A stretch of 64,000 nucleotides of DNA from Isoetes taiwanensis (GCA_021234155.1 JAJEKV010000061.1:3373950-3437949); one strand, 5' to 3'; positions 51,361-63,412 are shown, counted from the stretch's first letter. Program-made: numbers and translations. The notes: a model not told the origin generated them from the sequence alone.

Positions 51361-51556
51361 GTATTTGGGATAGTATAAATACAAGTCATTTTATTTTTCA
51401 GTGGTTTTGCAAATTGTTGTAATTTTGTGGAGGGAGTCGTGGATGGAGGCGCTACTGTCATCATTCATGGTCGCGGAGGGAGTCGAATGGAATCCGGCCG
51501 AGTTGAGCGGCTGTAATACTTACTTATGTTGAGCCGTTCCGATCAGGTGGATCGAG

Positions 51557-51800
51557 GTAATTGATGGTTTGTGTGTAAATAGAGAAATTAGTGGTTGGCA
51601 TTCTGTATAATTTGGATGTTGAATTTGATTATTGCAGTAAGCAAGGCACCGGAAGAAGCAGTTGGACCGTTCATAGGAAAGAAACAAGGTAATTCAGGGT
51701 TTGTGTGTAAATGGGGAAACTAATGCTTGCGATTCTGTATAATTTGGATGTTGGCTTTGGTTATTGCAGAAAGCAAGGCATAGGAAGAAGCAATACGGCC
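51557..51800 (+). repeat. tandem duplication of an intron-plus-exon-like unit, about 131 bp
   Basis: Each copy starts at a GT donor-like GGTAATT, has GGTTTGTGTGTAAAT and TCTGTATAATTTGGATGTTG, ends the putative intron with TTATTGCAG, and continues with an exon-like AAGCAAGGCA(C/T)(C/A)GGAAGAAGC. The copies diverge by several substitutions. The structure suggests duplication of a small exon with its preceding intron. Confidence 0.65.
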
Positions 51801-52717
51801 TCGGAATTTCCTGGCCACATGGCCACTCGGCCATTTTTCTGGCCCATAACTCCTCGGGAGAGGACGTTATCGGCCTTAACGTCCTTGGCCGAGGCATTTG
51901 GCAGAGCCGCCATAGCCAAGCTTGGCAGCCCGCACCGCAGTCCGGCAAGAAAAATAAACAAAATAAACATTTGGCGACGCAAAGGGCTGCGGGGCACCTT
52001 GTTGCCTACTTCAAAAAGATCCGTTCTAGAAGCATCTGAAGCCTTTCTACTCCGGCCATTCTTTCCTTCGTGTCCTTCGCTTGTAGCTGCAACAGAGTTT
52101 CTTCCATTTCTATGTCGGATTTGCACAAGATAGTAAGCAAATGTAATACGGCTTCCAAATCCTCAGATCTATGCAGAACTAACAGTTTCAGGATCATTCA
52201 TCCAGCTCTTAGGACAAGGCGATCCCTCTGTTGTAGCGTCCCCGTCGCAAAACAATGGCCATTGATTAGCCGGAAAGTATAATTCTATGTTGGGAAGTTT
52301 GAAGCAAAAAATGGTCAAATGTAAGTCTTTGTTTTCTGTTTTCAAATCGCAACAGGTTGCAGCCACGAGCAAGGAGCCGAGATCGCTTTTCTGCTTTCAA
52401 ATCGAACAGTGGCGCAATGACGCAGCAAGGAGCCGGATTTAAACAGAAAGCAGGGGCCGGATTCGGATTTGCACGCGTGGGAGCCGATTTTATGGATTCA
52501 AACAAAGGGGGAGCCGGATTTGTTTACTTTTTAGCTCGGCTTTGCTTACTTTTTAGCTCGCCATTCAAGGGAAAGAGAGAAGCCGCTAGAGGCCGCCTAG
52601 AGGTCTGGCTATGGCTTGGAGGTCTGGCTATGGAGGCCGGAGGCCTGGCTATGGCGGCCATCTGCGCAGGATCTGCCATGGCGGAGTGCAGCCCAGAAAA
52701 ATAGCACAAAATAGCAC

Positions 52718-52770
52718 GTGGCAGCAGAGGATGTTATGGACATAACATTCTTGTTATGGACATAACAATT
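52718..52770. repeat. tandem TGTTATG-GACATAACA palindromes
   Basis: Two near-identical copies of a palindrome (TGTTATG, G, ACATAACA) lie about 20 bases apart, then a related GTTACTGGATATAAC. They could form hairpins or bind a dimeric factor. Nothing else is known. Confidence 0.6.
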
Positions 52771-54450
52771 TTGGCCGAAATTGTTACTGGATATAACCTC
52801 CTAGAATAGACGGCTGGGATTTAATCCTACAGCTAAATGCAGAGGCCAAGGACGTTAAGGTATGTAAGGAATCTTGATTTATAGCGTTATTAGTTATTTG
52901 AGATATAGCTATGGCAAGCTTTCTTTGTCTGCTATGGTTTGTAAGGCCCATGGGCATGATTCGCAGGCTCTAAAATAGGGGCCTAGTTGATTGCCACAGT
53001 AGAGCCAAGAACCAGAAGCTGATTCTTCTCTGTGCTTGGCCTTGACATACGAATCCAAATTCTTAAGGGCGCTAAGGTAAGATGCTGTAATCTCAAATCT
53101 TTCTGTTCATTAGCTTGAATAGCACTTGAATTTTCTTTAGTAGATTTTGCTTATTAGAAAGCAGAGTCTCTAGCTGGATCAAATGGGTCTATCACAGCAG
53201 CTTGATCGACCTGAGCAGCTCTGCTGCATGTATAGCGTAAGTGTCGTATTTATTACTCCTGTGCTGGATTTGAATCATGGCTTCAATTCAATTGAGGCCA
53301 AATTTCGCTCTTTCCTTTCTCTTTCAACATGAAGGCATCTCTTTCAACATGAAGGCAGACAGGAGATGGCGGCTATGGAGCCCATCATTGGACACGTCTG
53401 TGCGCTTGATTTTTGGTCGGATTTGCTCTTTCTGCAACTATGGGAGCTGACAACAGCACGCTCTAATCATATAATCTTTTTCTCGGAGAGTTTTGGCTTA
53501 GATTTGGGTCAAATATAGTTCAAATATTTCTGGACTTGAACTCTGGCTTCTAGGTTTTGTGCAAAAGCGGTTATGGATGCAGAGGAAGGCTTCAGTACAA
53601 TGTTATTGGGTCGTTGTTTTTGCAACACGATCTGGCATATTTTCCGATAACTATGAATTTGAGCTTTTTCTGTCAAGGCTCGTGACAATGGGCAGCAGGG
53701 ATTTGCTTCTGGAACTTTATTATTTGGTGGTTTATTTCTGGCTTTGAGCAAAGATGGTTTGTTTCTGAACTATATGGATTGACTCCATATGCAAGATTGA
53801 TTTCCATCGTGCAAGCAGAACTGTCACACGGTTGACGTTTTCACATAGGACACTTCATTAATGGCTTGAGAGGGATGTGCCAAACACTCTGTTTGCACCA
53901 TATCTAAGAAAATATTTTACTTGCCAGGATCTGTTTTTGCTCTGTAGTTCAAAAATTATTTTATTCTTTGACATTTTTCTCTCCAAGGACTTCATGGGAT
54001 TCATTAATATTGCAGGGAGACGCTTGAAGGTTGCAGATGCATCAAAGTATGGTGATGCTGGTTATGGGAAGGTATCCTCATCAGGTGTGGTTATTATTTG
54101 CTTTGTTTTTTCCTTGTTGGCTTGGTGAGGATGTAGTATAGATCATCAGCTACCTCTGTATCTCACATTTAACATATATACTGGATGGACAATGTTTGAT
54201 TCGGAAACATGCAGAAGTATCCATCTCATCTCTTGGGCAAGTATGAAATAGGTTTGGGAATGCAAATTGGGGTGATTTGGGTGCACTACAACTGATTCTT
54301 GCCACTTTTAATTGCTTAGAACAATGCAAGGGGTCTCCAAAGAAGGCTATTGCGGAACTAGCTGCTGGCCATAATGCACGCTTGCCCAGTCCCACATGGC
54401 TGGCTTAATCTGCCTGAGAGACTGCCTTCTTATAGAGTCCATGCTTGGTA

Positions 54451-54652
54451 CCATGGTTTTTGTTTGCCATGTTTTCTTACTTTCATACTTGATCTGTGAA
54501 CCAGGTATGAGAAGTGCACTGTGTTTTTGATTTCTGCAATCCTGATTCCTTCCATGGTTTTTGTTTGCCATGTTTTCTTACTTTCATACTTGATCTGTGA
54601 ACCAGGTATGTGAAGTGCACTGTGTTTTTTATTTCTGCAATCCTGATTCCTT
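54451..54652. repeat. 101-bp tandem duplication, two copies
   Basis: CCATGGTTTTTGTTTGCCAT at 54451 recurs at 54552 with a 101-bp period. The copies are about 97% alike, differing by a few bases (for example TATGAGAAG against TATGTGAAG), so the duplication is recent. Confidence 0.9.
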
Positions 54653-56492
54653 TGAAGCACTTATCTGGCAAAATATACCCCAGATGTGGATTGCCTTTGA
54701 AAATAATTTGCTAGATGTCTGTTGCTCAAGGCCTAAACACATTTATTAAAGTACATAGTATAGAATACTCTGGATGTCATATTTATAAAACAAGGAGGAA
54801 ATTGATCGTCATTGTTCTGTTGGAAATTAACCAAATGCAGTTGAAAGCCATTCAACTGCAGCTGTGTACACAGCTGCATGGTTCTGTTTTGCAGGAAAAG
54901 AGAGATATTGATATGGAAATAAAGGGAATTCAAAAAGATTTCTCTTTGGAATATTTTCCAGGTCAAGCTATTCTATGATGCATAGCAAAGACAAGTTTGC
55001 TCACTTTTGTTCATGGTTGAATCTAATCAATTGACTATGATGCCAAATTATGCTGCAGAAGGGTAATTTCCTATCATTATAAGGGAATAATGGCAGGTTT
55101 GGCTAATGAATAGCTTCTTTCCGAACTAGGTGCTAATGAAGATGCTGTAACTAAAATCAATACAACCATTATTCTGAGTGTGTTCACTCCCTGTTAGGAC
55201 CAAGCTTTGTTTCCTTGTCAGTTCTACTAATATATCAATTCTACATTTGCACTTATTTCGTCCTTATTTCTCCTGAGTTTCTTTCTTTCAGACGGATTTG
55301 GTCATCGTTTATTCGGCATCTTACATTTAGCATTTTTGGCCTTCTAGAAATTTTGGTCCTTCTTGGTGAGGGGCGGATACTTTTAAGCATACGGTTGTCC
55401 CAATACTTACTCTGTGTCCCATTTTGCCCGAAGATGTTAAAGGCCAGGAAAAGGGACGTGAAAATTGGTTATATGACAAGACTTAAGGGCGTGAATAAGA
55501 ACCAGAAGAGAAATGGTTTTTTCATGGTGTAAAAGATCAAGTCTCACAGGGTTATTATAAAGTGACTGCATACTAAAAGTCCATGTAATGCTTATGATAT
55601 GCCATTGTTGCTAATGAACCTAAATTCTATGCGAAAGCCTTCCTAGTGAATCGTGTTTAGAGTATTTTGATGCTAATATGTTTTAAGGGGGGCTTCCTAA
55701 TTCTAATTCAAATTTTGTTAATCCAAATGTTGATGTAAGTGGAACACCGGTCTCCCATTATATAGAAATTATTTTGAGCCTTCCAATATGTACGGAAGGA
55801 GCACTTAATGCCAACAATGTCAAGATGACTTTTCTTTGAACAATAACAATAATTTTAGGCATCACAATTTCAATGCTTCAAGTTTTGTTAATCCAAATGT
55901 TGATGTTAGTGGACACCCATTAATCTGAGACCATATAATGGTTATCCAGCCCCACATTATTGGCCTTCCAATGTTCATGGGGCTCGAAATGTTAATGGGC
56001 CCAATAACTATAGGTCGCCCCGTAGAAATAATTTTGCCGCTTCCAAATACGTATACTTCAAACAAGGAGGAGGCTTTCCAATTTCAATGGTTCAAGTAGT
56101 ATACCCATTTATGTGCCAAGCTAATGTATTATAATATTTTTCTTAGTTCCAAAAGTGTTCAAAGGAAAGCTTGGACTGGCCCAACACATTAAATCACATC
56201 TAGCTAGAAACTAAACTTCAAATTTAAAAAAGCTTCAAATTAAAAAGCACAAAGCCAACAAGATCCACCGTAGCACGTGAGTTAACCCCTTTTTTTTTTG
56301 CGAGAAGCTTCAAAATAAAATCTCTTGAATGTTCACCTCGGACCTAGAATAGCAACATATGTAAGCACCTCAAACCCAAAATAAAAAACTTAAACTCTAA
56401 TTGCTCTATAATGTTCTTGAGGACGTAGAAGAATGTTCAAACTGGAACATGCATCGTGATTCTAGTTCTAAATGTTGTAGAACAATCTAGGG

Positions 56493-56755
56493 AGTTCTAG
56501 AATGGTTTTTTTAGAACTCTACTTTAGAACATTCTGGAATCTTCTAGAAGTTCTAGAACTTTCCAGAATCTTCTAGAAGATTCCAGTATGTTCTAGAATA
56601 TTTTAAAACTTTTGGAACATTCTAAAAAGTTTTAGAATGTTCTAGAAGATTCTGAAAACATTTTGGAATCTTCTAGAAGTTCTAGAACTTTCTAGAATCT
56701 TCTAGCACATTCCATTATTCTGGAACTTTGTCGAATGTTCTAGAACATTCAAGAA
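56493..56755. repeat. array of TTCTAGAA palindromes
   Basis: TTCTAGAA occurs about ten times in 260 bases, mixed with variants such as TTTTAGAA and TTCTGGAA. The arrangement creates many nTTCnnGAAnnTTCn strings, the heat-shock-element pattern. It may be a simple satellite that happens to be palindromic. Confidence 0.75.
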
Positions 56756-56769
56756 AGTAAAGAAATCTC

Positions 56770-57340
56770 ATAAAATATAAGGAAATCTATGAAAGCCTAA
56801 TGGAATCTTGGAGAACCTACTGGAATCTTCAGGGTATATAAGGGAATTGCATGAAATGTAATAGAATCTAAGGGAATGTCATAAAATCTAAGCAAATCTA
56901 AGTGTATTTACAAAAATCTCATAGAATTTGGGGGGAATCTAAAGGAATCTTAATAATGTCATGGAAATCTAGGAGAATGTTGATAGGATCTAAGAGAAAC
57001 TCATAGACTCTAAGGAACTCTAAGGGAATCTCTAGAGCAATCTCATGGAACTTGAGGGGAATCTAAGGGAATCTTCGCAACATCATAGAATATCATAAAA
57101 TCTAAGGGTATCTGAAGGAACGTTGATGCAATCTATAAGAATCTTCATAACCTCTAAAGGAATCTACATAGAATCTCGGAGAATTTGCATGAAATGTAAC
57201 AGAATCTAAGGGAATCTCATAAAATGCAAGCAAATGTAAGGGTATTTACGGATCATATAATCTGAGCGAGGAATGTCATAGAATTAAAGGGAATCTAGGA
57301 GAATCTTCATAACATCAACTCCAAGAGAATCTCAGCTTGC
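56770..57340. repeat. degenerate minisatellite, core AATCTAAGGGAATCT
   Basis: A run of degenerate units of roughly 20-27 bases with GGGAATCT, CATAGAATCT and CATAAAATCT alternating over about 570 bases. It has no reading frame and grades into the TTCTAGAA array on its left. Confidence 0.7.
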
Positions 57341-57542
57341 ACCGTAAGAACATGCTAAAATTGGAACTTGCACCGTAGAAACATGCACCGTAGAACGTGC
57401 TAATTTTCTTGTATATATATATAAATACATTTTCTTTCGCACTCTAAATGTTTTATTGATGTATTTTGTTCCACAACTATATCAGCAAACACATGTAATG
57501 CAACAAAACAAATGAAGCTAACCATAAGGCCATGATCTACTT

Positions 57543-58838
57543 GTGTATGCAGCTAGAGGTCCAGGAACAGCCGAACAAGAACGGCGAGTCCATAGAGATG
57601 AACAGACGCCGGCCAGGAAGCACCCGGCAAGGAACTTGTACGAAGAACTCGGTCCCATGACCCCCGAAGAGGAAATGACGCAGATGAGATCGGACCTTCA
57701 AGAAATAAAGGCCTTTTTGGCAGCACAAGCAGGAGTTGGCCCAGATGACAACGTCTAGTTGCCGCAAGCACCACCTCGAAAGGCAGGAAAGGATAAGAGG
57801 AAGAGCAAAAGAAGGAGGTCCCCTAGCACGGAATCCTCTGACACGAGCTCGGATTCGGACTCTGATTCCGAGGAAGAGGTGGAACAGGTGCAGGACCGTA
57901 GGGATGGCAGGCCCAAAGACACAAAGACTTCAGACTATCAGAAGAAGGTTGACTCAGCGCTCAGCAATGTATGGAAAGCAAGAAAGTTGGAGTAATTCTC
58001 GGGAGATAACAGGTCCGGGATGGAAGCAGAGGCATGGCTAGATGAGATGAGAGAGTATGGCAATGCCTATAGCATGAAAGACAAGGACAAAGGCAGAGTA
58101 GCTACAGCCAACCTGAAGGGAGCAGCGAGGATTTGGTGGAAGGGCCATGCCAAAGCACATGGCCTAAACAGGGACAGTTGCAAGTTCAAGAAGTTTGCTA
58201 AGGCATTCAAGCATCACTACGTGCCAAGGTAACATAAGTGTCACATGATACAACAGTTTTACCGATTGCAGCAGGGCAACAAATCAGTTCAGAAGTACAC
58301 GGAGGAATTCATGAGACTCAGGCTTTATGTGCCCAAGTTGAGCGAAAGGCACGCAGTGGAGGGTTATATAGAAGGGTTGAACGAAGAGATCTGAAAGCTA
58401 GTAAGAGCAATAAACCCTAAGACGATGTCAAAAGCGGAATCCAAAGCAATAAGCTTACAAGGAACGGGACCTCAGAACAGCGGACAGAAACAGTAGTAGG
58501 GCAAAGCAGCGGGAAGCTATAGCCCTAGAGGGGCTAGTCCAGGTCCAACAAAGGCTCCATATAGTGGCAATTATGGGAAGCAGCAGGAGAAGAAACAGGT
58601 GTCCTTCAAGGATAAGCAGGAAGGGTCAAACTACTCGAAAGCAGTGCGGTCCTTTTTGCAAGCAATGCCCAAGGAGAAGAGGCAGGAGTGCATTGAGAAA
58701 CAGCTTTGCTTCAGGTGCTTCCAGCCAGGCCACAGGACAGCAAATTGCCCTTTTGTCATGAGTGCGGCATTAGTGGAGTTGGGTGGATGGGACACTCCCT
58801 CTGACGACGACAGCGGAGAAGCACGCGACTTCATTTAG
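57543..58838 (+). pseudogene. element B gag with zinc knuckle (stops)
   Basis: Pieces in order: PMTPEEEMTQMRSDLQEIKA, then after a stop a Ser/Asp-rich linker (STESSDTSSDSDSDSEEE), AEAWLDEMREYGNAYSMKDK, AARIWWKGHAKAHG and KKFAKAFKHHYVPR. After another stop come MRLRLYVPKLSERHAVEGYI and a CCHC knuckle (CFRCFQPGHRTANC), ending near 58838. Four or more in-frame stops and frameshifts break it. The acceptor-like TGTATGCAG just before 57552 suggests the gag region may be reached by splicing from the leader. Element A gag is clearly related. Confidence 0.82.
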
Positions 58839-58856
58839 GGTGAGTGTCACATTTTT

Positions 58857-59600
58857 GCTGTCATAGATTCAGAACAAGCAGAAAATCAGTATCAGGTGAT
58901 CTCTACAATAGGGAAGGCCAAGACCAAGTCTTTTATAGTCCTGATAGATTCGGGAAGCACCCACAACTTTGCGTCCCCAAGAATGGTTGAGATGTTGAAG
59001 CTCAAGCCATTGAAGTCAAAGCCGAGACCCGTTGTGTTAGCAAGCGGAGCAGTGAGACACACGGCAGGCAAGAGGATAAACTTTGACATCGACTTGCCAG
59101 GAATCAACATTCAAATGGGGGCAGAAGTCATGAGCATCGGGAAGTATGATTTGATCATAGGAATGGAGTATCTTGGACCAACAAGAGCCATCATTGATTG
59201 TGGGAAGCGGAAGGTGACCCTCATGGCGCCCAACGGCAAAATCATAGAAATTACATGTAAGGAAGTTGTTCCAATCATGCAGTGTATGTTTAGTAAGCGG
59301 CTGCTCAAGTGCATAAAGAGCGAGCAGATAGCCTACATCTTCAAGCTTCAGATCGAAGAGCCTGAGTCAGAAGAAAGCAAGGAAGATAAGGTGCTTAGCA
59401 AGTTGCCAAGGCAGATAGCTAAGTTGATCAAGGAGTTCCATGATCTCTTTCCAGACGAGATCAAGCAGCTTCCTCCTTACAGGGGAGTCGAGTGTGAGAT
59501 AGCACTCAACCAGGCAGTCTGGCCGACGAGCAAGGCTCGCATTGTGATGACGACGCAAGAGCTGACCGAATTGAAGAAGCAATTGCGGGGAGTTGCTTGA
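58857..59600 (+). pseudogene. element B protease and start of reverse transcriptase
   Basis: The frame has the protease active site VLIDSGSTHNFASPRM and the flap/end region GKYDLIIGMEYL. A linker (LPRQIAKLIKEFHDLFPDE) and the reverse-transcriptase entry RGVECEIALNQAVWPTSKA follow, ending at a TGA at 59598-59600. Catalytic D-S-G is intact. The next frame continues the polymerase without loss. Confidence 0.85.
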
Positions 59601-60403
59601 CCTAGGGTTCATTAGACCTAGCGCCTCACCATTTGGAGCACCCATTCTTTTTGTGAAGAAGAAGGATGGCGACTTGAGGATATGCATAGATTACGTGCGG
59701 TTGAACAAGCACACCATCAAGAATAAGTATGCACTCCCAGTTGGGCGACTGATGGATCAGCTCCAAGGGGCTAAGGTTTTCCAAGATAGACCCGAGGTCG
59801 AGGTACCATCGATCGATCAAGGAAGAAGACGCCCACAAAACAAAGATTCGTGACTGTACGGGCATTACGAAGTTCACAAGAATGCCATTTGGTTTGTCAA
59901 ATGCCCCAAAGAACGCTCATGAGGCTTATGAACCACATCTTCGTGGAGTTTTGGATACTTTTGTGATAGTATTATTTGATGATATTCCGTGTACAAAGAA
60001 ATCCGGAAGAACACGCATAACACCTAAGGAAAGTGCTAGAGAAGCTAAGAAGGCACCCGCTTGTTCAAGTGCCACTTCGCAATGTAGAGAGTAGAGTACC
60101 GGGTCATGTGATCTCAAAGAGAGGGATTTCGACGATGTCGCCAAGATTGAAGCAAATATACGCTTGGCCGGCCGCCAAGAACATCCACGAGGTCGGCTTT
60201 CTTTGGCCTAGCGGTGGTACAACAGAAGTTCGTGAAGAACTTTGCAAAAAAATAGCGCCCCCACGACCCATTTGACGAGGGCTTTAAAAGTGAAGGATTG
60301 GGCGCACCATTGGCGTAAGAAAGCCCAAACGGATTCGAGATGTTAAAGGAAGCTTTGACAACCGCCTCGCCTTAACCCCGCCGCACCCGAGAAGGACAAG
60401 CTT
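59593..60403 (+). pseudogene. element B reverse transcriptase, frameshifted
   Basis: [20 protein letters not shown] and [20 protein letters not shown] start the palm. Frame changes near 59790 and 59870 follow. MPFGLSNAPKNAHEAY and FVIVLFDDIPC carry the catalytic DD (LFDD), and HVISKRGISTMSPRLKQI belongs to the thumb in another frame. At least four frame changes make it inactive. The segment 59780-60400 is the most damaged part of the element. Confidence 0.8.
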
Positions 60404-61147
60404 GTGGCGACAGATGCAAGTAAGATTGCCACAGGTGCAGTGCTCATGCAGGAAGAGCGGGTAGTAGCCTATGACTCCCGAAAGATGAACGACGCCGAGA
60501 CGCGCTACCCGACCCATGATCAGGAGTTGTTAGCCATTGTCAGGGCACTAAGGATTTGGAGGCATTATTTGCTGGGGAGGAAGTTTCAGTTAGATACTGA
60601 TCACCTGAGCCTTCAATATCTTTTCACCCAACCACTCCTCAACCTAAGGCAAAGGAGGTGGATGGAATTCCTTGAGGAATATGATTTTGACATAGTGTAT
60701 AAGCCCGGCAAGCTTAATGTTGTTGCAGATGCCCTTTCTAGGAGACCATTCGGGACGAGAACGCATTGTAATGCTATATCAACTCTTTCGAGTGAGTTTG
60801 GTAAGAAAATTGAGGAGACATTGCCGTTGGATGGTGATTTCAAGGAAGTATGGGCAAGCCTCACTAAGGAGGCTAGAACAGATAAGGAACGGGAAGCCTT
60901 CAAACATTATAGGAAGGAAGGCAACCTGTTGTACCATAAAGATAAGTTGTGTGTGCCCGAATCATCAGGTGTAAGGAAGTTGATTCTCCACGACACCCAC
61001 AACAGTCCAATAGCCGGCCACGCAGGATTTATGAAGACATATTTCAAAGTGCGCAGCAGCTATTATTGGCCAGGGATGAAGAAGCAGATAGCCCGCTACA
61101 TCAAAGAATGTCAGCTGTGTCAGCAGACGAAGGCAGTGCAGCTTTGA
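60404..61147 (+). pseudogene. element B RNase H and integrase zinc region
   Basis: A clean 247-codon frame. RNase H: MATDASKIATGAVLMQ, RYPTHDQELLAIVRALR, FQLDTDHLSLQYL and NVVADALSRRP with all catalytic acids. The integrase N-terminal zinc region follows (ILHDTHNSPIAGHAGFMKTY, YYWPGMKKQIARYIKEC, QLCQQTK), giving H-H-C-C. It ends at a TGA at 61145-61147, and the core continues after a frame change. Confidence 0.88.
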
Positions 61148-61159
61148 ATTCCAGGGGCA

Positions 61160-62298
61160 TTGGAACCTTTAGCGGTGCCGAACGCTAAGTGGGAAGTCAT
61201 CAATATGGACTTCATAACAGGGCTCCCGAAGACAGCAAGAGGGAAAGATGCCTTGATGGTTTGGTCGACAAGTTGTCGAAGATGGCACACTTTGTGCCTT
61301 GCAGGACTACCGACACAGCCGTGGATACAGCGGCTCTCTTCACCAAGGAAATCTTCAGGCTCCATGGCATGCCGAGAGAGATCATCTCCGACAGAGACCC
61401 GAAGTTCATGAGTGCCTTCTGGCAGGATCTTTTTGCGACGATTCAGACGAAGCTGTCCATGAGCACGGCCTATCATCCTCAGACGGATGGGCAAATAGAA
61501 TGAACCAACAGAATTTTGTAAGATATGCTACGAAACTATGTCTGGAACAAGCAGAGTATGTGGGAAGAGTATATTCACTTGGTTGAGTTCGCTTATAATA
61601 GCACCAAGCAAGAATCATCCCAGATGTCGCCGTTCATGATCAACTACGGCTACCAATGTCTAACTCCAGACACTTGGCACAATCATGTGTCAAAAGTAGA
61701 GGTTTCGCAACAAATGTTGGCCGACATGCAGCAGCTGGTAGAAGAGGTCCGGGGATATCTTCTTGCAGCAAGAAGTCGACAAAAGAGAATCACCGACAAG
61801 CATCGGACGGTCAGAGAGTTCCAGGTTGGCGACAACGTCTGGCTCAAGATCAAAGTGAAGCAGGCGAAGCTCCGCATCGGAAATTGTAAGAAACTTGCTC
61901 CAAGGTGGGCTGAACCCTTCAGAATAGCCAAGAGAGTAGGTAACCAATCCTACAAGTTAGAGCTGCCAGCACACCTGAAAATCCATAAAGTCTTCCACGT
62001 GAGTTTGTTGAAGAAGCATACTCCAAATCCAGATGAAGTCTTGGGCACTCCAACGTTGTTGGAAATGACAGAAGAGCAGCTGGAGATAGTTCCAGAATTG
62101 ATTCTTGATAAAGCCTTCAAGAAAACAAGGAGATCAGAGTTTCTCCAATATTTGGTCAAGTGGAAACACTTGCCGGTGGAAGACGCGACATGGGTACTTA
62201 AGAAGGACCTAATAAAGCAGTACCCACAGTTTATGGAGCAATGGGATGGCAAGGTCATCTCCGAAGAAATCGGCTCAGGCATGTCGATTTGTGCTTAG
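61160..62298 (+). pseudogene. element B integrase core and chromodomain
   Basis: The catalytic acids lie in [30 protein letters not shown] and [10 protein letters not shown]. The last is followed by stops near 61501 and 61519. From 61525 the frame is open to the end: the GPY-type region (KKLAPRWAEPFRIAKRVG, LKIHKVFHVSLLKKHT), then PELILDKAFKKTRRSEFLQY and LVKWKHLPVEDATWVLKKD, a canonical chromodomain, ending at TAG 62296-62298. The aromatic positions expected in the H3-binding cage (Y/F, W) are largely present (YLVKWKH, ATW). This is the clearest chromodomain in the window. Confidence 0.88.
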
Positions 62299-62328
62299 AT
62301 TAATTTCTTCTGTAGTTAAGATTAATCT

Positions 62329-62365
62329 ACGCATGCAGCCTATGCTAGGTATAGGTTGCATGCGT
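62329..62365. repeat. hairpin in the element B 3' untranslated region
   Basis: ACGCATGCAGCCTATGC and GTATAGGTTGCATGCGT pair with two mismatches around a 3-base loop, 30 bases after the integrase stop. It could act in 3' end formation or RNA packaging. Confidence 0.65.
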
Positions 62366-63120
62366 TGTTACCGATGATGAGACCACTACGGTGATCTTTA
62401 GGACGTGGTGTAATGTCATTGTAGGCATGACCGCGGTTTTGCTTGAATGAGCTGGAAGGTAGATTAAAAAGTCTACTTCCATCCCACGGAGATAAGAGGC
62501 CATTCAGAAATGCATTGATAGGAAAGCACCTCTAGTCAATGCCTACGGGAAGGACGCCACCTTCATGCCCAAGGCAACTAAAGGTGTAGGCATGAGTGTC
62601 ATCCTAGGCATTATAGGGCGCTGTCTCCACGGCCACGATGGAAGAAGCATCCTCTTCCTATGCCGGGAGATTAGTCATGCATTCATTTAGTTAATTAGAG
62701 GGGCGGTTACCTTATAATCATAATTCTATTAATAATTAAAATGGTACTAACGTAGTGTCGACCTGCATGCCAATAGAGCTCTCCGGAGGGCAAGGAGGTC
62801 GAGCTACGAAGACTTGCAACACAAATTTTGTTGGAATGTGTTGCAAGGAATGAAGAGTACCTCGAAGGATAATTGTATATGAAACTGTTGAATTTTGATA
62901 AACTAAAATGTTGTGTTAAATGAGGCAAATAAGTACCTTATTTTAATGAAGTTACGAATTGATAAGTTATTGGATAATGTAAGGACGTAGTAATGTTTTA
63001 AAAATAGGTAATCCTAATAATTGTGTAAGTATAATAGTAATAAATTGTATGCATCAAGTTGATTGCAGGATAAGAAGATCCCAAGGTGGGGAGACCCACG
63101 ATGCTGCGGACATCATCATT

Positions 63121-63135
63121 CCAAGGTGGGGAGAA
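63121..63135 (+). other. polypurine tract of element B
   Basis: AAGGTGGGGAGAA directly precedes the 3' LTR start at 63136. The upstream CCAAGGTGGGGAGA also occurs at about 63081, a tandem duplication of the tract region. Confidence 0.8.
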
Positions 63136-63412
63136 TGTGTCGTTCCAGCACAGTATACGGTCCCAGGACGTATACTGTACTGCCTCGTCACGCGTACACG
63201 CCATCCCGACTGACGTGTACGCCGACGTGTAGCCAAGCAAGTAGCACCCTAGGGGGCAACTTGCAAGTGTGCACACATTTAATTATGTACACATTTACCC
63301 ATGTGTACACAATTATCCATGTGGACACTTTATGCCACTTAGTTAATAAAGGCAAGTGGGCCACACTATTTATCCCACATGCTCAAAGGGATAATGGAAA
63401 ACCCTAGCCCTA
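63136..63412 (+). repeat. element B 3' LTR, visible start
   Basis: Begins TGTGTCGTTCC and matches 31000-31260 with small indels. It is interrupted at 63413 by the solo LTR and presumably resumes with the CCCTA at 63996. Confidence 0.88.

Larger units (their letters stand above)
51801..57542 (+). other. long anonymous segment in element B with exon-like islands
   Basis: About 5.7 kb with no long frame. Islands look like spliced exons. Near 54016-54072 a TTAATATTGCAG acceptor is followed by coding for RRLKVADASKYGDAGYGK and a GTATCC donor. At about 54331-54405 the sequence encodes GSPKKAIAELAAGHNARLPS and PTWLA before a stop. Element A has no such segment between its accessory ORFs and gag. 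It may be a captured host-gene fragment or a nested element without visible ends. Confidence 0.4.

Noticed and set aside
51711-52133. A 140-codon plus-strand frame and its antisense partner.
   Set aside because: Both cross the tandem intron-exon duplication and its splice-like sites, and neither resembles a protein family.
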